From Corynebacterium ulceribovis DSM 45146 (GTDB lineage Bacteria > Actinomycetota > Actinomycetes > Mycobacteriales > Mycobacteriaceae): 64,000 bases of DNA. Position numbers and translations under genes: made by a program. Below the pieces are notes generated by a model that ran no database searches, was not told where the DNA came from, and saw nothing but the letters and a program-made list of their open reading frames with translations. Of this stretch, positions 45,855 to 56,633 are shown in pieces (position 1 is the stretch's first letter; each line of letters begins with the position of its first letter). Where the stretch lies: positions 31,157 through 95,156 of the forward strand of contig NZ_AQUY01000001.1 of assembly GCF_000372445.1 (NCBI RefSeq), written 5' to 3'.

Positions 45855-45886
45855 GCGGTGCCCCTCGCTTGGGGCGCCGTTCTTTT
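45855..45886 (+). terminator. Terminator of the 40-aa gene
   Basis: GCGGTGCCCC pairs with GGGGCGCCGT (ten pairs, two G-U) around TCGCTT, followed by TCTTTT. Confidence 0.85.
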
Positions 45887-45953
45887 AGTTCCTAGATACT
45901 AAACAGGGGATTGAGGGAGACAATCGACTAGCTGCACACGTAAGCTAGAGTGC

Positions 45954-47369
45954 GTGGCTAATCATTATGATCTCGTTGTCCTTGGTGCCGGCCCAGGTGG
46001 GTACGTCGCCGCTATCCGCGCTGCGCAGCTCGGCCTGAAGGTCGCTGTCGTCGAAAAGCAATACTGGGGCGGTGTATGCCTGAATGTCGGCTGTATCCCG
46101 TCGAAGTCGCTGCTGAAGAACGCCGAGCTGGCGCACACCATCAACCACGAAGCCAAGCTGTTTGGCATCGAAGGTGATGTGTCGATGAACTTCGGCGCCG
46201 CTCATGACCGTTCCCGCAAGGTCTCCTCGAAGATCGTCGGTGGCGTGCACTACCTGATGAAGAAGAACAAGATTCAGGAAATCAACGGTCTGGGCGTATT
46301 CAAGGACGCAAAGACCATGGAGATTACCGAGGGTAAGGATGCTGGGCAGACCATCACCTTCGATAACTGCATTATTGCGACCGGCTCCGTGGTTCGCTCC
46401 CTGCCGAATGTCACCATTGGTGGCAACGTAGTCAGCTTCGAAGAGCAAATCCTTGACTCCGATTTGCCGGACTCCATGGTTATCGTCGGCGCTGGCGCTA
46501 TTGGCATGGAATTTGCTTACGTTTTGGCAAACTACGGCGTCGATATCACCATCGTCGAGTACATGGACCGCGTCCTTCCTAACGAAGATGAGGACATTTC
46601 CAAGGAGATCGCCAAGGTTTACAAGAAGCTGGGCGTGAAGCTGCTGACCGCCCACGCGACGACCGCTGTGCGCGACAACGGCGACTCCGTCGAAGTGGAC
46701 ATTGAGTCCAAGGACGGCAAGAAGTCCGACACTCTGACCGTCGACCGTGTTCTGGTGTCTGTTGGCTTTGCGCCACGCACTGAGGGCTACGGCCTGGAGA
46801 ACACCGGCGTTGAACTCACCGAACGCGGTGCTATCGCCATCGACGACTTCATGCGCACCAACGTTGATGGCATCTACGCCATCGGTGACGTCACTGCGAA
46901 GCTGCAGCTGGCCCACGTGGCAGAAGCCCAGGGCATTGTCGCTGCGGAAACCATCGCAGGCGCTGAAACTGAAGCACTCGGCGACTACATGGACATGCCA
47001 CGCGCTACGTTCTGTAACCCACAAGTTGCCTCCTTCGGTTACACCGAAGCGCAGGCCCGCAAGCGCGCTGAAGAATCTGGCCGTGAAATTAAGGTGGCAA
47101 CCTTCCCATTCTCCGCGAATGGTAAGGCGCAAGGCCTCGGCGAAGCCAACGGATTTGTGAAGGTGGTTGCGGACGCTGAATACGGCGAAATCATCGGTGC
47201 ACACATGGTCGGCCCGAACGTCTCGGAGCTGCTACCTGAGCTGGTTCTGGCGAAGAAGTGGGACCTGACCGCCGGTGAAATCGGACGTACCGTCCACATT
47301 CACCCAACCCTGTCGGAGACCATTAAGGAAGCCGTTCACGGCATCGAAGGCCACATGATTAACCTGTAG
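45954..47369 (+). CDS. lpd: Dihydrolipoamide dehydrogenase
   Basis: The 471-aa FAD enzyme (E3) that reoxidises lipoyl groups of the pyruvate and 2-oxoglutarate dehydrogenase complexes. [17 protein letters not shown] binds FAD, the redox pair is [16 protein letters not shown] binding is [10 protein letters not shown], and HIHPTLSE holds the catalytic His-Glu. The start is GTG 45954. It is convergent with ramB and separated by a shared terminator, as lpd and ramB are close in C. glutamicum (cg0441, cg0444). Confidence 0.96.
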   Translation: MANHYDLVVLGAGPGGYVAAIRAAQLGLKVAVVEKQYWGGVCLNVGCIPSKSLLKNAELAHTINHEAKLFGIEGDVSMNFGAAHDRSRKVSSKIVGGVHYLMKKNKIQEINGLGVFKDAKTMEITEGKDAGQTITFDNCIIATGSVVRSLPNVTIGGNVVSFEEQILDSDLPDSMVIVGAGAIGMEFAYVLANYGVDITIVEYMDRVLPNEDEDISKEIAKVYKKLGVKLLTAHATTAVRDNGDSVEVDIESKDGKKSDTLTVDRVLVSVGFAPRTEGYGLENTGVELTERGAIAIDDFMRTNVDGIYAIGDVTAKLQLAHVAEAQGIVAAETIAGAETEALGDYMDMPRATFCNPQVASFGYTEAQARKRAEESGREIKVATFPFSANGKAQGLGEANGFVKVVADAEYGEIIGAHMVGPNVSELLPELVLAKKWDLTAGEIGRTVHIHPTLSETIKEAVHGIEGHMINL

Positions 47370-47384
47370 CCCTCCCCGCTCCAC

Positions 47385-47422
47385 AACCAGGCACCCGCGC
47401 TAAGGCAGGTGCCTGGTTTTTT
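47385..47422. terminator. Bidirectional terminator between lpd and ramB
   Basis: AACCAGGCACC pairs perfectly with GGTGCCTGGTT; a run of T follows on the plus strand. The ramB stop touches its right edge. Confidence 0.85.
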
Positions 47423-48848
47423 AGTACGGCGACACCGTGGAGCGGTGCGGCTCAATATCAATGGCGCCTTGGATTGGTGGGAACGCCCGCTGTGGGCAGT
47501 TATCGCGGGTGCAGACACGACAGCCCGGGCCAATCGGTGTTGCTGCATTCATATCCGTCAGGTCCAGGCCTTCGGAATAGACCGTGCGGTCGGCGTGCCG
47601 GGCTTCACAACCCAAGCCGATGGCGAAGGTCTTCCGGGGGCTGGAGAAACCGGCGTTGTGGTGTTCCACCGTCCGCGAAATCCACAGGTAACCGCGTCCG
47701 TCCGGCATCTGTGCCAACTGCCGCATGACCCGTCCGGGGACCGCGAAAGTTTCATAGACATTCCACAACGGGCATGTGCCGCCAGAATTGGTGAAGTGGA
47801 AACCCGTCGCGGACTGGCGTTTCGACATGTTGCCGGCTCGGTCGACACGAACGAAGGTGAACGGAATCCCTCGTAGCTGAGGCCGCTGCATCGTGGACAG
47901 CCGGTGGCAGATCGTTTCATAGCCCACGCCGTACATGTGGGACAGCTGCTCAATGTCGTAACGCTGCGTTTCTGCGTTGGTGTGAAACGCCTCATAAGGC
48001 AGCATCAGTGCCGCACCGAAATAGGAAGCAACATTCCGCAGGGCGAGCTTCTTCGAGTCCTCCGAGGTGAAGTGGCCCTGACTCACTTGGTGCTCGAGTT
48101 CTTGACCAACCTCGAGGTAGCCCAGCTCGGTGGCCATTCGGAATGCACGCTGCCCTGGGTGCAACTGTGCTGCAATGTGCAGCACGCGGCTCCGTGGGTC
48201 GAAATAGTGCTGGGTGTCGCCGAGAGTGGTCGCGTACTCGATGCGGATGCCGTGCTCAGTGGACAGCCTGTTCGCGAGGATATCCTCGGCCTCGATCATC
48301 CGGTCAGCTTCAAGTCCCAGTTCGTCCGCGAGTTTTTCTCCAGCGGTGTCGAGCGGGTCAATGTAGTTCTGTCGTTCGTAGAAAAAGTCCCGGACTTCCT
48401 CATGGGGCATCGACAACGCTTGGGCGCCGGTTACTTTGCCGGGCTTTCCTTCAAGGTTCCGCTCTTCAGTCGCCAGTGACAGTTTGTCGGTCACAAGCCG
48501 GTATCGGCGGTGCACGTCGACCATGGCGCGGGCAAGCGATGGATAGTTGCGCACCATGTCGGAGATCTCTTCAACATCGACGCTGGCGGGACAGATCTCT
48601 TTGTCCATGACAACGTCCTGCACCTCGGCAAGCAAGCGGGAGTCGTCGTCATGCGAGAAGAAGGTGGCATCGACGCCGAAGGTTTCCGTGATGCGGAGGA
48701 GGACTGGGACAGTCAGTGGGCGTACGTCGTGTTCAATCTGATTGACGTAACTGGCAGATAGGCCCAGGGTCGCCGCGAGGGCCGCTTGACTGAGGTCACG
48801 TTCGCGGCGCAGTTGGCGCAACCGAGAGCCAACGAAAGTCTTGGACAT
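47421..48848 (-). CDS. ramB: Transcriptional regulator RamB
   Basis: A 475-aa regulator of acetate metabolism. The N-terminal XRE-type helix-turn-helix is [20 protein letters not shown]; a middle IrrE/DUF2083-like region follows, and the C-terminus has a Cys-rich segment ([14 protein letters not shown]). In C. glutamicum RamB represses aceA, aceB and pta-ack and is itself controlled by RamA and GlxR. Here it lies directly beside aceA, its main target, on the same strand and separated by the aceA terminator. Confidence 0.94.
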   Translation of the reverse strand: MSKTFVGSRLRQLRRERDLSQAALAATLGLSASYVNQIEHDVRPLTVPVLLRITETFGVDATFFSHDDDSRLLAEVQDVVMDKEICPASVDVEEISDMVRNYPSLARAMVDVHRRYRLVTDKLSLATEERNLEGKPGKVTGAQALSMPHEEVRDFFYERQNYIDPLDTAGEKLADELGLEADRMIEAEDILANRLSTEHGIRIEYATTLGDTQHYFDPRSRVLHIAAQLHPGQRAFRMATELGYLEVGQELEHQVSQGHFTSEDSKKLALRNVASYFGAALMLPYEAFHTNAETQRYDIEQLSHMYGVGYETICHRLSTMQRPQLRGIPFTFVRVDRAGNMSKRQSATGFHFTNSGGTCPLWNVYETFAVPGRVMRQLAQMPDGRGYLWISRTVEHHNAGFSSPRKTFAIGLGCEARHADRTVYSEGLDLTDMNAATPIGPGCRVCTRDNCPQRAFPPIQGAIDIEPHRSTVSPY

Positions 48849-48927
48849 AACGCGATTTTAGGCAAAGTTCACCTAGATAGCTGGGAATTTCAGAAAATTG
48901 GTGAAATTTGCGAAGAATTTACTACGC

Positions 48928-48966
48928 AAAAGGCCGCCGCCTCCCGAACGGGAGACAGCGGCCTTT
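48928..48966 (-). terminator. Terminator of aceA
   Basis: AAAGGCCGC pairs with GCGGCCTTT and an inner CTCCC/GGGAG closes over GAAC. On the minus strand the stem is followed by T-rich sequence before ramB. Confidence 0.85.
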
Positions 48967-49006
48967 AAAACCTAGGTTTACCTAGTGGCAGTTCAAGGAG
49001 TGAACC

Positions 49007-50299
49007 TTAGAACTGGCCTTCCTCGGTGGAGCCCTTCAGAGCGGTGGTGGAGGAGTTAGGGTCAACGGTGGTTGCAATGGTGTCGAAGTAGCCGGCACCG
49101 ACCTCGCGCTGGTGCTTAACAGCGGTGAAGCCGCGCTCTTCAGCAGCCTTGAACTCACGGTTCTGCAGGTCGACGAATGCGGTCATGCCCTCGCGAGCGT
49201 AGCCGTAAGCCAGGTCGAACATGCCGTAGTTCAGAGCGTGGAAGCCAGCCAGGGTGATGAACTGGAACTTGAAGCCCATTGCGCCCAGTTCCTTCTGGAA
49301 CTTAGCGATTTCGTCAGCTTCCAGGTGAGCGGACCAGTTGAAGGATGGGGAGCAGTTGTAGGACAACAGCTGGTCTGGGAACTCAGAGCGAACGCCTTCA
49401 GCGAACTTCTTAGCCAGAGCCAGGTCAGGGGTACCGGTCTCCATCCAGATCAGGTCAGCGTATGGAGCGTAGGACTTTGCACGGTCGATGCAAGGCTCCA
49501 GGCCTGGCTGAACGTGGTAGTAGCCCTCAGCGGTGCGCTCACCGGTGATGAACTTCTTGTCGCGGTCGTCAACGTCGGAGGTGATCAGGGTTGCTGCCTC
49601 GGCGTCGGTACGTGCAATAACGACGGTTGGGGTGTTAGCAACGTCAGCTGCCAGACGTGCAGAGTTCAGGGTACGGATGTGCTGCTGGGTAGGAATCAGA
49701 ACCTTGCCGCCCAGGTGGCCACACTTCTTTTCGGAAGCGAGCTGGTCTTCCCAGTGGGTACCAGCAGCGCCAGCCTGAATCATGGCCTTCTGCAGTTCGT
49801 AAACGTTCAGTGCGCCACCGAAGCCAGCTTCACCGTCGGCCACGATTGGGACCAGCCAGTTGTCGACGGAGGTGTCGCCCTCGACACGGGAGATTTCGTC
49901 AGCGCGCAGCAGTGCGTTGTTGATGCGGCGAACAACAGCTGGCACCGAGTTTGCTGGGTACAGGGACTGGTCTGGGTAGGTGTGGCCGGAGAGGTTAGCG
50001 TCACCAGCGACCTGCCAACCGGACAGGTAAACAGCCTTCAGGCCAGCGCGGACCTGCTGGACAGCCATGTTACCGGTCAGGGCACCCAGTGCGTTGATGT
50101 AGCTTTCGTCCTTGACGTTGACGCCTTCCCACAGGATTTCAGCGCCGCGACGAGCAAGGGTGTGCTCTTCGATGACGTTACCCTGCAGCTCAGCAACCTG
50201 CTCTGCGGTGTAGTCGCGCTTGACCTGTGCCCAGCGTGGGTTCTCGTCCCAGTCCTTCTGGATTTCTGCGGCGGTACGTGCCTGTCCAACGTTCGACAT
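49007..50299 (-). CDS. aceA: Isocitrate lyase
   Basis: A 431-aa enzyme that splits isocitrate to glyoxylate and succinate in the glyoxylate shunt. The signature [10 protein letters not shown] holds the catalytic Cys; [16 protein letters not shown] and IARTDAEAA bind metal and substrate. The length equals that of C. glutamicum AceA. ATG 50299 follows AGGAGT at good distance; the frame open to 50410 is leader. It is divergent from aceB across a 560-base control region. Confidence 0.96.
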   Translation of the reverse strand: MSNVGQARTAAEIQKDWDENPRWAQVKRDYTAEQVAELQGNVIEEHTLARRGAEILWEGVNVKDESYINALGALTGNMAVQQVRAGLKAVYLSGWQVAGDANLSGHTYPDQSLYPANSVPAVVRRINNALLRADEISRVEGDTSVDNWLVPIVADGEAGFGGALNVYELQKAMIQAGAAGTHWEDQLASEKKCGHLGGKVLIPTQQHIRTLNSARLAADVANTPTVVIARTDAEAATLITSDVDDRDKKFITGERTAEGYYHVQPGLEPCIDRAKSYAPYADLIWMETGTPDLALAKKFAEGVRSEFPDQLLSYNCSPSFNWSAHLEADEIAKFQKELGAMGFKFQFITLAGFHALNYGMFDLAYGYAREGMTAFVDLQNREFKAAEERGFTAVKHQREVGAGYFDTIATTVDPNSSTTALKGSTEEGQF

Positions 50300-50860
50300 G
50301 CTTGTCACTCCTAAAGTGCGTGAACTTAATATGTGTCCGGTAACTACCTTACTGAGGCGTGAGGTAGGCGGTAAACCACGGCTAAACGTGATGCAGATCC
50401 CTATACCCAATTACTTGAGCGTTGCGTAACTGGCATCCGTTCCGTAAATCACATTGTGCTGTACCGAAAAGGGCACGTCAAGCGTCAGGCAGTTGTGAAT
50501 TTCCGCGGGATCACCCCCGTTAGTTTGTAAAGGTTGCAAATAAATTCTTGCCAAGTCGGCTACCCCCATTTCAAAAAGGTGCCACTGTACTGCGGGATTA
50601 CAACAATAGAACTAAAAAACTGATTCCTGCAGGTCAGAATGTAGTTTTTGTATTCACGTTGAAAGAATTGGGGGAGGGGGGAGGAAAAAGTGCGCTGTGT
50701 CCAAAAACATGGAAGGGCGTTGGCTGGATCACATAAGCTAGGTGCCAGCGGCGGCGCTTGTTGGCATTAGCGACCCTTGGTCCTGCTTTTCTCTGAATGT
50801 GAGACTGCGCCAACCTACGCACCGCGTTTATTGCTAAAAGAAGTAACGAATAGGAGCACC
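50300..50860. promoter_or_regulatory. aceA-aceB divergent control region
   Basis: About 560 bases without a convincing gene; it holds the two divergent promoters. At 50529-50540 AAAGGTTGCAAA differs by one base from the RamB box AAAGTTTGCAAA as I remember it. TAGGAG before aceB and AGGAGT before aceA are the ribosome sites. A G-rich run lies at 50668-50690. No clear palindromic GlxR site is seen. Confidence 0.6.
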
Positions 50861-53068
50861 ATGACCGAGCGCATTTCAGCCGGCGGCATGCAGGTCGCCA
50901 AGGTTCTGTACGACTTCGTCAACGACACCGCACTTCCAGCAGCGGGCATCGAAGACAAGGAAGCATTCTGGCAGGGCTTCGGCGACCTCGTCGAAAAGCA
51001 CACCCCACGTAACAAGGAACTGCTGGCTAAGCGTGACGAACTCCAGGCAAAGCTCGATGACTGGTACCGCGCCAACCCAGGTGTGCCTGAGCAGGACGAG
51101 TACATCGCCTTCCTGAAGGAAATCGGCTACCTGGTGGAAAACCCAGGTGACTTCCAGGTTTCCACCGCCAACGTGGACACCGAAATTACTTCCACCGCTG
51201 GTCCACAGCTGGTTGTCCCAGTGCTGAACGCACGCTTTGCCATTAACGCTGCAAACGCACGTTGGGGCTCCCTCTACGATGCTCTGTACGGCACCAACGC
51301 CATCCCTGAAGACGGCGGCGCTGAAAAGAACGTCAAGGGCTACAACAAGGTGCGCGGCGACCGGGTTATTGCCTGGGGTCGTAACTTCCTGGACAAGGCA
51401 CTGCCACTGCTGGAAGGCAGCCACGCAGACGTCACCAAGTACGCCATCGTTGACGGCGCGCTGAAGGCAACCATCGGCGACACTGAAACCGGCTTGCGCG
51501 AACCAAAGGCTCTGGTGGGCTACACCGGCGACATTGCCACCCCAGACTCCCTCTACTTCAAGAACAACGGTCTGCACATCCAGCTGCTGATCGACCCAGA
51601 ATCCCCAGTTGGTTCTACCGACAAGGCCGGCGTCAAGGACATCATCCTGGAAGCTGCCGTCACCAACATCATGGACCTGGAAGACTCCGTTGCGGCAGTC
51701 GACGCAGCCGACAAGACCCTGGGCTACACCAACTGGCTCGGCCTGAACGTCGGTGACCTGCACATCGAGTTCCAGCGCGGCGACAAGACTCTGACCCGCT
51801 CCATCAACGATGACCGCACCTACACTGACCTGGATGGCAACGAAGTCACCCTGCACGGCCGTTCCCTGAACTTGGTCCGTAACGTCGGTCACCTGATGCA
51901 GAACCCAGCCATCCTGGACCGCAACGGTGAAGAAATCTTCGAAGGCATCATGGATGCCGTCATCACCCCGATCTGTGCAATCCCAGGTCTGGACCAGAAC
52001 AACCCACGCAAGAACTCCCGCACCGGCTCCATCTACATTGTGAAGCCAAAGCAGCACGGTCCTGAAGAAGTTGCTTTCACCAACACCCTGTTCGGTGACG
52101 TCGAAGACCTGCTGGGCCTGGACCGCAACACCATGAAGGTCGGCCTCATGGACGAAGAGCGCCGCACCTCCGTGAACCTGGACGCCTGCATCAAGGAAGT
52201 CTCCGAGCGCGTCGTGTTCATTAACACCGGCTTCATGGACCGCACCGGCGATGAAATCCACACCTCCATCCAGGCGGGCCCAATGTTCCGCAAGGCAGTC
52301 CAGAAGACCGCCCCATGGATGCTGGCATACGAAGACAACAACGTCGACGCTGGTCTGGCACACGGCCTGCAGGGCAAGGCTCAGATCGGTAAGGGCATGT
52401 GGGCCATGACCGAGCAGATGGCTGAACTGCTGGAGCAGAAGATCGGCCAGCCTAAGCAGGGCGCTTCCACCGCATGGGTTCCGTCCCCAACCGGTGGCGT
52501 GCTGCACGCGACCCACTACCACGAGGTAGACGTCTTCGGCGTTCAGGACAAGCTGATGGTCGATGGCCGTCGCGACACCTTCACCGACCTGCTGACCATC
52601 CCAGTGGCTGCCACGAAGGTGGGCGAACCAGGCGCTGACTGGTCTGAGGAAGAGCGTCAGAACGAACTGGACAACAACTGCCAGTCCATCTTGGGCTACG
52701 TTGTCCGCTGGGTGGAACAGGGCGTCGGTTGCTCCAAGGTTCCAGACATCAACGATGTTGACCTGATGGAAGACCGCGCAACCCTGCGTATTTCTTCCCA
52801 GACCCTGGCTAACTGGCTGGTCCACGGTGTCATCACCGAGGAACAGGTCATGGACTCCCTCAAGCGCATGGCTGAGGTTGTCGACCGCCAGAACGAGGGC
52901 GACGCTGCTTACCTGCCAATGGCCGCAGACTTCGACAAGTCGATCGGTTTCCAGGCAGCTAAGGACCTCATCTTCAAGGGCACTGAGCAGCCTTCTGGTT
53001 ACACCGAACCACTGCTGCACGCAGCTCGTTTGGAGTTCAAGAAGCGCGAAGGCATCGACCAGAACTAA
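50861..53068 (+). CDS. aceB: Malate synthase G
   Basis: A 735-aa enzyme that joins glyoxylate and acetyl-CoA to malate. It has the long G-type plan: an N-terminal clasp, the [13 protein letters not shown] segment with acid catalysts, [29 protein letters not shown] and the C-terminal plug with [18 protein letters not shown]. The ATG at 50861 follows TAGGAG; residues further upstream in frame are leader. It should be co-regulated with aceA by RamB, RamA and GlxR. A terminator and an 11-mer copy follow the stop. Confidence 0.96.
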   Translation: MTERISAGGMQVAKVLYDFVNDTALPAAGIEDKEAFWQGFGDLVEKHTPRNKELLAKRDELQAKLDDWYRANPGVPEQDEYIAFLKEIGYLVENPGDFQVSTANVDTEITSTAGPQLVVPVLNARFAINAANARWGSLYDALYGTNAIPEDGGAEKNVKGYNKVRGDRVIAWGRNFLDKALPLLEGSHADVTKYAIVDGALKATIGDTETGLREPKALVGYTGDIATPDSLYFKNNGLHIQLLIDPESPVGSTDKAGVKDIILEAAVTNIMDLEDSVAAVDAADKTLGYTNWLGLNVGDLHIEFQRGDKTLTRSINDDRTYTDLDGNEVTLHGRSLNLVRNVGHLMQNPAILDRNGEEIFEGIMDAVITPICAIPGLDQNNPRKNSRTGSIYIVKPKQHGPEEVAFTNTLFGDVEDLLGLDRNTMKVGLMDEERRTSVNLDACIKEVSERVVFINTGFMDRTGDEIHTSIQAGPMFRKAVQKTAPWMLAYEDNNVDAGLAHGLQGKAQIGKGMWAMTEQMAELLEQKIGQPKQGASTAWVPSPTGGVLHATHYHEVDVFGVQDKLMVDGRRDTFTDLLTIPVAATKVGEPGADWSEEERQNELDNNCQSILGYVVRWVEQGVGCSKVPDINDVDLMEDRATLRISSQTLANWLVHGVITEEQVMDSLKRMAEVVDRQNEGDAAYLPMAADFDKSIGFQAAKDLIFKGTEQPSGYTEPLLHAARLEFKKREGIDQN

Positions 53069-53079
53069 GGTCCCGCTTC

Positions 53080-53090
53080 CGTCAATAAGC
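53080..53090 (+). repeat. CGTCAATAAGC dispersed 11-mer, copy 11
   Basis: Intergenic copy that overlaps the left arm of the aceB terminator. Confidence 0.85.
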
Positions 53091-53136
53091 ACCCGTTACT
53101 AGCGAACCTCACACCTTCGCTGGCGGCGGGTGCTTT
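53087..53136 (+). terminator. Terminator of aceB
   Basis: AAGCACCCG pairs with CGGGTGCTT, with an inner AGCGAA/TTCGCT hairpin. The T-run after it is short. The left arm starts with the last four bases of an 11-mer copy. Confidence 0.75.
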
Positions 53137-53236
53137 GCCGTTCCCAACCTTCCTTCATCCTTTCCCACAGCCAGAACCGGACTACTTCATTACTGTGGTT
53201 AGTACCTCCTAGGGCAAGGACGAAAGGATTCGACCT

Positions 53237-53950
53237 GTGAACGTCAATAACTATCGAGCCGTGCTATTCGACCTGGACGGCGTACTCACCCCGACTGCTG
53301 AAATGCATCAGCGGGCGTGGGCAGAGATGTTCAGTGCTTACCTGGCTAAAAAGGATGTGACGCCCTACCGGCCGCAGGACTACTTCACGTACCTGGATGG
53401 TCGCCGCCGTGATGAAGGAATTGCTGCGTTGCTGAAGTCCCGCAACCTCAGCTTGCCGCACGGCGATGCCGATGACACGGCCAATGATGAAACCATTGTT
53501 GGCCTGGGTGTTCGGAAGAACGATATGTTCCTCGACCTGCTTTTCGACGGAATCGACCCGTACCCAGGTTCCATCGCCTTCTTGGATTCCCTGACCCCTG
53601 CGTCGGAGGGCGGCCCGCAACTAGCTGTGGTGTCTTCGTCAAAGAACGCAGGGCCAGTATTGGAAGCCGCCGGCATTGCTGACCGGTTCCCATTGCTTGT
53701 TGACGGTTTGGTGGCCCAAGAACTCGGGTTGCCGGGCAAACCGGCGCCGGATACTTTCTGCTACGCCGCTGACCAGCTGGAACTGAAGCCAGAAGAATGT
53801 GTCGTGGTGGAAGATGCTATTTCCGGTGTGCAAGCAGCGGCAGCTGGAAAATTTGCGGCCGTGATTGGCGTGAACCGTGGCGCAGGTCGCGAAGAAATGC
53901 TCGCTGCAGGTGCAACCATCGTGGTCAACGATTTGCAGGAGTTGGTGTAG
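53237..53950 (+). CDS. Beta-phosphoglucomutase-like HAD phosphatase
   Basis: A 237-aa HAD protein of the beta-phosphoglucomutase type. FDLDGVLTPTAEMHQRAW holds the two Asp of motif I, VVSSSKN is motif II, and EDAISGVQAAAAG is motif IV; the cap domain has YFTYLDGRRRDEG, characteristic of sugar mutases. It should turn beta-glucose 1-phosphate, released by the phosphorylase encoded next, into glucose 6-phosphate. The GTG start follows AAAGGA. The next gene starts directly after its stop. The pair matches Rv3400-Rv3401. Confidence 0.88.
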   Translation: MNVNNYRAVLFDLDGVLTPTAEMHQRAWAEMFSAYLAKKDVTPYRPQDYFTYLDGRRRDEGIAALLKSRNLSLPHGDADDTANDETIVGLGVRKNDMFLDLLFDGIDPYPGSIAFLDSLTPASEGGPQLAVVSSSKNAGPVLEAAGIADRFPLLVDGLVAQELGLPGKPAPDTFCYAADQLELKPEECVVVEDAISGVQAAAAGKFAAVIGVNRGAGREEMLAAGATIVVNDLQELV

Positions 53951-56422
53951 ATGGCAGTTTCGCGAAAACTTCGGCACCGGCCGCACCCAGCCACCCGTGC
54001 TGACGTCCACCACAACCTGATTTCACCGCGCGGCCTGATGGACCGTCAGAACAACCCGATTGACGAATGGCGGCTGGTGGAAACCGAGCCACAAAAGATG
54101 CCACTCGGGCTGTCGGAGACGCTATTTGCGCTGTCCAACGGCTATATCGGTGTGCGGGCAAACCCCGTGGAAGGCCGCGACTCGTATGAGCACGGCACGT
54201 ATATCAACGGCTTCCACGAATCCTGGCCGATTCGACATGCTGAAGACGCCTTCGGTTTGGCGCGCTGGGGACAGACCATTGTTAATGCGCCGGATGCGAA
54301 AACTATTCGGTTGTACATCGATGACGAGCCACTGCGGCTCGGTTCGGCGGAAATCGAAGACTATGAGCGGTCGCTCGACTTCCGGGATGGTGTGCTGCGC
54401 CGACGGATGCACTGGATTACGCCGGGCGGGAAGAATATCCGCATTAATACTGAGCGGATGGTGTCCTTTGAACAAAAGCACCTGATGCTGGCCTGCTTGG
54501 AACTGGAACTGCTGGACGCTGAAGCCGGTGTGATTCTGTCTTCGGATATTTTGAACCGCCAAGACGGTGAAGATGAATTCCAGGACTTCAAATCAGCAGC
54601 GGTTAGTGCCGTCGATGCGGAAATGGACCCGCGGCGTGCCGAAAAGATTGAAGAGCGCGTGCTCATTCCGCGGTTGCAGGAGAATCCGCGCGAAGGCAGC
54701 GCAACGCTGGGGTACCAAACCGCGCATTCGGGCATGACGCTGGCGTGCGCAATGTCTAATCAGCTGACGGTCATCGTGCCGGATGGTGAAGAAGCGCCAA
54801 AGGTGCGGGTGCATGAAATAGTGTCCGGGGATAAGGCCTCGGTGAAATACCGACTGCAGGCACCAAAGGGCACCAAAATCCGGTTGGAGAAGTACGTTTC
54901 CTACCACTCGTCTCGGGATGTACGCCCAGAAGAGCTGATGTTCCGCTGCGACCAAACGATTGAACGCGCGGAAGGGATGGGCTTTGCGGAACTGTACGAA
55001 GAGCAAGGCGAATTCCTGGAGCGCTTCTGGCAGCGCAGTGACGTCGAGATTGTGAACCAGCCAGAGCTGCAGCAGGCAGTGCGCTGGAATCTGTGGCAAC
55101 TGTTGCAGGCGTCGGCACGCGCCGAGAAGAGCGGTATCCCAGCGAAGGGAATGACGGGGTCAGGATATAGCGGCCACTATTTCTGGGACACTGAAATATA
55201 TGTCATGCCGTTTTTGAGCTACACGAACCCGAACTATGCGCGCAATGCGCTTCGGTTCCGCTATGACATGTTGCCAGCAGCGCGGGAGCGTGCGGAAGAA
55301 CTCAGCCATAATGGTGCTCTTTTCCCATGGCGCACCATTTCTGGCTGGGAGTCCTCTGCCTACTACGCAGCAGGTACTGCCCAGTACCACATTGATGCAG
55401 CAGTGGTATACGCGCTGATGAAGTACGTGTACGCCAGCGGTGATATTGACTTCCTGCTGGATGAAGGCGCCGACATTTTGGTGGACACCGCCCGATTCTG
55501 GATGTCGCTTGGCTTCTTTAATCGTGACCGCAGTGTGTTTTCTATCCACTCGGTTACTGGGCCGGATGAGTACACCACGGTGGTGAACAACAACCTGTAC
55601 ACCAACCTGATGGCGCAGTACAACCTGTATATTGCTGCTGAGATGATCCGCCAGATGGGTGAGGATCGGCCAGCTGACTTGCAGGCATTGGTGGAAAAGT
55701 ACGGCATTGAAGATGGGGAAGTCGCCGGTTGGCGGGAAGCCGCCGAAAAGATGAACATCCCATTTTCGGAGAAGCACGGCATTCACCCGCAAGATGACGA
55801 ATTCTTGGACCGAGAGCACTGGAAGTACGATGACCCAGAAGTCGGACCAAAGCGGCCATTGTTGCTGTACTACCACCCGCTGACCATTTATCGTCACCAA
55901 GTACTAAAGCAGGCGGACGTGGTACTGGCCCTATTTTTGCGGGGCGACCAGTTCAGCGCGGAGGAAAAGCGTGCCGACTACGACTACTACGACCCACTGA
56001 CGACGGGTGATTCTTCGCTGTCGGCCGTGGTGCAGTCGATTGTGGCGGCAGAGTTGGGATATGAACAAAAGGCGATGGACTTCTTCCTTCGCGGTCTGTT
56101 CGTGGACTTGGCGAACCTGCACAAGAATGCTGCCGACGGCGTGCACGTGGCATCGGCCGGTGGGGTGTGGCAGTCGCTGGTATACGGCTTCGGTGGATTC
56201 CGAGACTACAACGGCAACTTCACCATCAACCCATGCCTGCCGGAGGAATGGGACAGCCTGGTGTACCGCGTCACCATCCACGGCAACCGCATCCGCGTGA
56301 CGGTGCGCCGGACCGCCGTGGAACTGGTGGTGGAGGAGGGCGACCACAGAGTGGGACCAATTTTGGTGGGAGACCGCGAAGTGATCGTCGATAAGGACCC
56401 AATTACCATCGTTTTAAAGTGA
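53951..56422 (+). CDS. GH65 disaccharide phosphorylase
   Basis: An 823-aa glycoside hydrolase family 65 enzyme. These cleave trehalose, maltose, kojibiose, nigerose or a phosphorylated form with phosphate to beta-glucose 1-phosphate. The general acid lies in VTGPDEYT, and HYFWDTEIYVMPF with AKGMTGSGYSG marks the (alpha/alpha)6 barrel; the N-terminal domain is a beta-sandwich. Which disaccharide is used cannot be read from motifs. It directly follows the mutase gene and ends at a strong hairpin. Trehalose is plausible because mycolate metabolism releases it, but that is inference. Confidence 0.88.
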   Translation: MAVSRKLRHRPHPATRADVHHNLISPRGLMDRQNNPIDEWRLVETEPQKMPLGLSETLFALSNGYIGVRANPVEGRDSYEHGTYINGFHESWPIRHAEDAFGLARWGQTIVNAPDAKTIRLYIDDEPLRLGSAEIEDYERSLDFRDGVLRRRMHWITPGGKNIRINTERMVSFEQKHLMLACLELELLDAEAGVILSSDILNRQDGEDEFQDFKSAAVSAVDAEMDPRRAEKIEERVLIPRLQENPREGSATLGYQTAHSGMTLACAMSNQLTVIVPDGEEAPKVRVHEIVSGDKASVKYRLQAPKGTKIRLEKYVSYHSSRDVRPEELMFRCDQTIERAEGMGFAELYEEQGEFLERFWQRSDVEIVNQPELQQAVRWNLWQLLQASARAEKSGIPAKGMTGSGYSGHYFWDTEIYVMPFLSYTNPNYARNALRFRYDMLPAARERAEELSHNGALFPWRTISGWESSAYYAAGTAQYHIDAAVVYALMKYVYASGDIDFLLDEGADILVDTARFWMSLGFFNRDRSVFSIHSVTGPDEYTTVVNNNLYTNLMAQYNLYIAAEMIRQMGEDRPADLQALVEKYGIEDGEVAGWREAAEKMNIPFSEKHGIHPQDDEFLDREHWKYDDPEVGPKRPLLLYYHPLTIYRHQVLKQADVVLALFLRGDQFSAEEKRADYDYYDPLTTGDSSLSAVVQSIVAAELGYEQKAMDFFLRGLFVDLANLHKNAADGVHVASAGGVWQSLVYGFGGFRDYNGNFTINPCLPEEWDSLVYRVTIHGNRIRVTVRRTAVELVVEEGDHRVGPILVGDREVIVDKDPITIVLK

Positions 56423-56445
56423 CCATTTTCATGGCGACCTGACGC

Positions 56446-56490
56446 AGGCGGATAGGCCACACAGCCCCAAACTGTGTGGCCTATCCGCCT
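56446..56490 (+). terminator. Perfect 19-bp hairpin after the phosphorylase gene
   Basis: AGGCGGATAGGCCACACAG at 56446-56464 and its exact complement at 56472-56490 flank CCCCAAA. A T-rich stretch follows. An unusually long perfect stem for a simple terminator. Confidence 0.85.
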
Positions 56491-56633
56491 TCGCTGTGTT
56501 TCTCAGATACCGCTTACCCCCCACCTGGGTATATAAGAATCCCAGTTCAGCAGATTGTGTGACTACCCCCGCGCGGTCTAAGTAGTTTCGACACCCCAAT
56601 CGGTCGTAAGGTAATGGAGACACTGGAGGTGCC

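Noticed and set aside
45945..47204. 419-aa minus-strand ORF opposite lpd
   Set aside because: Antisense shadow of lpd.
50876..53092. 738-aa minus-strand ORF opposite aceB
   Set aside because: Mirror frame of a highly expressed gene with strong codon bias; its translation has no motif, while aceB is unmistakable.
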